NCBI RefSeq assembly: GCF_011764565.1
Contig: NZ_AP022871.1
Coordinates: forward strand, 310,001-374,000
DNA: 64,000 nucleotides
Reading direction: 5' to 3'
Source of the DNA: Phytohabitans suffuscus
GTDB lineage: Bacteria; Actinomycetota; Actinomycetes; Mycobacteriales; Micromonosporaceae
A program made the position numbers and the translations under genes. Shown here piece after piece: positions 61,841 to 64,000 of this stretch. Each line of letters opens with the position of its first letter. Positions within the stretch are counted from its first letter, which is position 1. The notes below the pieces were generated by a model, which ran no database searches, had not been told where the DNA came from, and saw only the letters and a program-made list of their open reading frames with translations.

Positions 61841-62785
61841 TCACGCCACCCGGTAGTCGAGGGGCTGGCCGCGCAGCGCCTTCACTACCTGCGTGGCGGC
61901 CTTGCGCTGCGATTCCCTGATCGCCTCGCGGGAGTAGAACGCCGAGTGTGGGGTCATCAGCAGGTGGGGCACCTCGGCCAGCGCCGCACCGTCCGGTGGC
62001 TCCTGCTCGAAGACGTCCAGGGCCGCGCCGCCGATCGTGCCGTCGCGCAGGGCGCGCACCAGGTCGTCCAGGTTCACGATGGGTCCGCGGGACGTGTTGA
62101 CCAGCACGGCGGTGGGTTTCATGCGGGCGAGGGCGGCCGCGTCGATGATCCCGCGGGTCCGCGGGGTGAGCGGGCAGTGGACACAGAGCACGTCCGACTC
62201 GGCGAGCAGGGTGGGCAGGTCGACGAGCCGGTCGCCGCTCACCGCCTCGGTGACGAACGGGTCGTGCACGATCACGCCGGCGGCGAGGGGACGCAGGATG
62301 CCGGCCACGTCGCGGGCGATGCGCCCGTAGCCGAGCAGGCCGACGGTGAGGGTGTCGAACCGGCGTACCTGTCCCAGCTTCGCCGCGCCCCAGCCGCCGG
62401 AGCGCACCAGTGCGTCGCCGGCCGGGATCTTCCGGACCATGGTGAGGGCCATGGCGACGGTGTGCAGGGCCACCTCGGTCACGCAGTAGTCGGGGACGTT
62501 GGTGACGGCGATGCCGGCGGCGCGCGCCGCGTCGAGGTCGACGTTGTCCACGCCGATGCCGTACCGGGCCACGATCCTGCACTGTTTCAGAAGGGCGATG
62601 TCGGCGGCGCCGAGCGGGAAGTAGGTGCACAGCAGCGCGTCGGCGTCGCCGGCGGCGGCCAGCACGTCCGACCGGTCTCCGGAGGCGACCTCGACGGTGC
62701 CGCCGGCCGCGCCGATCAGCTCCCGCTCGACGTCGATGTCGGGAAACACCTGGTCGGTGACGACGACCCGGAAGCCGGGCATCAC
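61841..62785 (-). CDS. D-isomer 2-hydroxyacid dehydrogenase
   Basis: This 314-residue protein has KQCRIVARYGIGVDNVDLDA in the catalytic domain, the NAD site VGLLGYGRIARDVAGIL, catalytic Arg in LVNTSRGPIVNLDDLVRALR, Glu in GGAALDVFEQEPP and His in LLMTPHSAFYSREAIRESQR. It resembles the CtBP-like/C-terminal-binding subgroup. It reduces a 2-keto acid or oxidises a D-2-hydroxy acid. The start overlaps the amidohydrolase stop by four bases. Confidence 0.92.
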   Translation of the reverse strand: MMPGFRVVVTDQVFPDIDVERELIGAAGGTVEVASGDRSDVLAAAGDADALLCTYFPLGAADIALLKQCRIVARYGIGVDNVDLDAARAAGIAVTNVPDYCVTEVALHTVAMALTMVRKIPAGDALVRSGGWGAAKLGQVRRFDTLTVGLLGYGRIARDVAGILRPLAAGVIVHDPFVTEAVSGDRLVDLPTLLAESDVLCVHCPLTPRTRGIIDAAALARMKPTAVLVNTSRGPIVNLDDLVRALRDGTIGGAALDVFEQEPPDGAALAEVPHLLMTPHSAFYSREAIRESQRKAATQVVKALRGQPLDYRVA

Positions 62786-63780
62786 GCCTCCGTCCTCAGG
62801 TCGAAGAGGTCGACCGCGTTGCGGCCGTAGATCAGTTCCCGGTCGGCGTCGTCCAGCTTCACGCCGCCGAGCTGCTCGCCGGCCGGGCCGCCGCCCATGT
62901 CGAAGGGGAAGTCGGTGCCGTAGACGACCCGGTCGGCGCCGACCTGGTCGACCAGGAACCGCAACGGCGCGGCGGCGTGGGTGATCGTGTCGTACCAGAA
63001 CCGGCGCAGGTAGGCCGACGGCTCCAGCGCGCAGCCTTTCGCCTCCGCCCGGACGTGGTGGCCGTGGTCGAGCCGCCCGATCTGGTACGGCAGGTATCCC
63101 CCGCCGTGCATCAGCACGACGCGCAGGTCGGGCAGTTCGTCGAGGACGCCGCCGAAGACGAGGTGCGCGGCGCCGACGGTGGACTCGAGCGGGTTGCCGA
63201 TGAGGTTGGACAGGTAGAACCGCTCCAGCCCCGCCCGCTTGCCCACGTTGTACGGATGCAGGATCAGCGGTACGCCGAGCCGGGCCGCCTCGGCCAGCAC
63301 CGGGCGCACCCGCTCGTGGTCGAGGCCCAGCTCCTCCATCCGCGGCCCGATCTGCGCCCCCTTCATGCCGAGCCCGGTGACGGCCCGGCGCAGCTCGGCC
63401 ACGGCGGCGTCGGTGTCCTGCATCGGCAAGGTGGCCACCGGCACGATCCGGCCGCCGGATCCGGCCGCGAACGTGGCCAGGGCGTTGTTGGCGAGAAGGG
63501 CGAAGTCGGCGGCCTCGGCGGCGTCCGCCAGCCAGTACATGAGCAGGGTCGGCGCCAGTGACAGCACCGCCAGGTCGGTCTCGCGGGCGTCCATGGCCGC
63601 CAGGCGGGCCTCCAGGTCGTAGAAGGTGGGCTCGATCGGCCAGCGGAAGCCCTGCCGGTGCACCATGTACTCCTGGCCGGCCACCACCTCCACGCGCAGC
63701 CCGTCCAGGCCGTCGCCGGCGCGGGCGGCGGCGATGATCTCAGGTGGTGCGAAGTGGTTGTGTACGTCGACGGTGAGCAA
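62782..63780 (-). CDS. Amidohydrolase of the ACMSD-like decarboxylase family
   Basis: This 332-residue protein starts MLTVDVHNHFAPPEIIAAAR with the H-x-H metal ligands (H7 and H9), followed by VPLILHPYNVGK (third His), RVVLMHGGGYLPYQIGRLDH and YGTDFPFDMGGG with the metal-binding Asp. ACMSD-type enzymes decarboxylate aromatic or muconate-type acids using one Zn2+. It sits between the ABC transporter ATPase gene and the dehydrogenases and probably acts early in the pathway. Confidence 0.92.
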   Translation of the reverse strand: MLTVDVHNHFAPPEIIAAARAGDGLDGLRVEVVAGQEYMVHRQGFRWPIEPTFYDLEARLAAMDARETDLAVLSLAPTLLMYWLADAAEAADFALLANNALATFAAGSGGRIVPVATLPMQDTDAAVAELRRAVTGLGMKGAQIGPRMEELGLDHERVRPVLAEAARLGVPLILHPYNVGKRAGLERFYLSNLIGNPLESTVGAAHLVFGGVLDELPDLRVVLMHGGGYLPYQIGRLDHGHHVRAEAKGCALEPSAYLRRFWYDTITHAAAPLRFLVDQVGADRVVYGTDFPFDMGGGPAGEQLGGVKLDDADRELIYGRNAVDLFDLRTEA

Positions 63781-63792
63781 CGGGTAAACCCC

Positions 63793-64000
63793 CTAGGTGG
63801 CCAGCAGGTCGAGGGACTCGAAGCGGCGCAGCAGGTCCGCGCGGGCCAGCGCCACGGCGTCCGAGGCGGGGTCGCGCGGGAACGGCAGCTCCACGGGCAG
63901 GTCGGCGACGAGCCGGCCGCCCTTGGCGAGCATGATGATCCGGGTCGACAGCTCGACCGCCTCGCTGACGTCGTGCGTCACGAACAGCACGGTCTTGCCG
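63793..64000 (-). CDS. ABC transporter ATP-binding protein, C-terminal part
   Basis: The C-terminal 68 codons of an ABC ATPase enter from the right edge: KTVLFVTHDVSEAVELSTRI, with the H-loop His in VTHDVSEA, then IMLAKGGRLVADLPVELPFP. The V-T-H-D-x-x-E-A-x-x-L-x-x-R pattern and the final P-R-D are typical of NitT/TauT/SsuB-type importers for sulfonates, nitrate, taurine or aromatic acids. It precedes the amidohydrolase by 12 bases, so uptake and catabolism are probably co-expressed. Confidence 0.88.
   Translation of the reverse strand, partial: GKTVLFVTHDVSEAVELSTRIIMLAKGGRLVADLPVELPFPRDPASDAVALARADLLRRFESLDLLAT

Noticed and set aside
1-64000. tRNA, rRNA and riboswitch genes
   Set aside because: I looked for tRNA-like cloverleaf ends, rRNA signatures and cobalamin/TPP-type conserved boxes and found none I could support by eye.

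Overview
The window is GC-rich actinobacterial DNA. Codon use, the Asp23/Gls24 envelope operon with its DUF6286-type partner, a CU044_5270-type protein with an ECF sigma factor, ricin-type secreted lectins and GTG/ATGA-coupled operons suggest a filamentous actinomycete, possibly of the Micromonosporaceae. That placement is inferred from protein style, not from a marker gene.

The left two thirds is dominated by CRISPR and defence DNA. Bases 1-1407 hold the edge of a type I-G (formerly I-U) cas operon (csb1, start of csb2). Next comes a tightly coupled three-gene operon (two-ATPase HerA-like protein, winged-helix protein, DUF559/Vsr-like nuclease) that I do not recognise as a named system, then a 36-nt-repeat array (7321-9506) whose repeat also occurs as a 16-nt antisense fragment at 1862-1877. 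Bases 10562-12784 are an Asp23/Gls24 operon. Bases 12971-14331 are a graveyard of a truncated response regulator and two broken ABC-2 permeases. An ArsR regulator/CDF metal-efflux pair, a small exported protein and an alpha/beta hydrolase follow.

A complete type I-E system (cas3-cse1-cse2-cas7-cas5-cas6e-cas1-cas2, minus strand, 19565-28631) follows, with a UvrD-like helicase carrying a RelE-like N-terminus coupled directly upstream of cas3. Four I-E arrays (17819-19311 +, 35724-37632 -, 40474-41294 -, 45157-47391 +) surround it. The array leaders are related, and three of them contain a short in-frame ORF. Between cas3 and the second I-E array lie a Ser/Thr kinase with a helical C-terminus, a conserved phage-like protein, and an N-6 DNA methylase with a specificity-like tail, probably more defence genes. 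Housekeeping or accessory genes separate the arrays: HxlR regulator/aldo-keto reductase, cupin, ECF sigma/CU044_5270.

The right third has a hydroxylase, methyltransferases, an ABC-F protein, an IS4-type insertion sequence, a TetR/SnoaL/ABM cluster, secreted proteins, and intergenic DNA full of dispersed hairpin repeats. It ends in a minus-strand catabolic operon: ABC ATPase, ACMSD-like amidohydrolase, D-2-hydroxyacid dehydrogenase, two Gfo/Idh/MocA oxidoreductases and an FAH-type hydrolase.

A data-quality point matters for reading the annotation. Five otherwise intact genes (asp23, cas1, cas5e, cas7e, methylase) are each broken by one missing base in a C/G run, and the CRISPR repeats show the same run-length loss. 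These frameshifts are probably sequencing contractions, so I annotate the genes as intact with a note.
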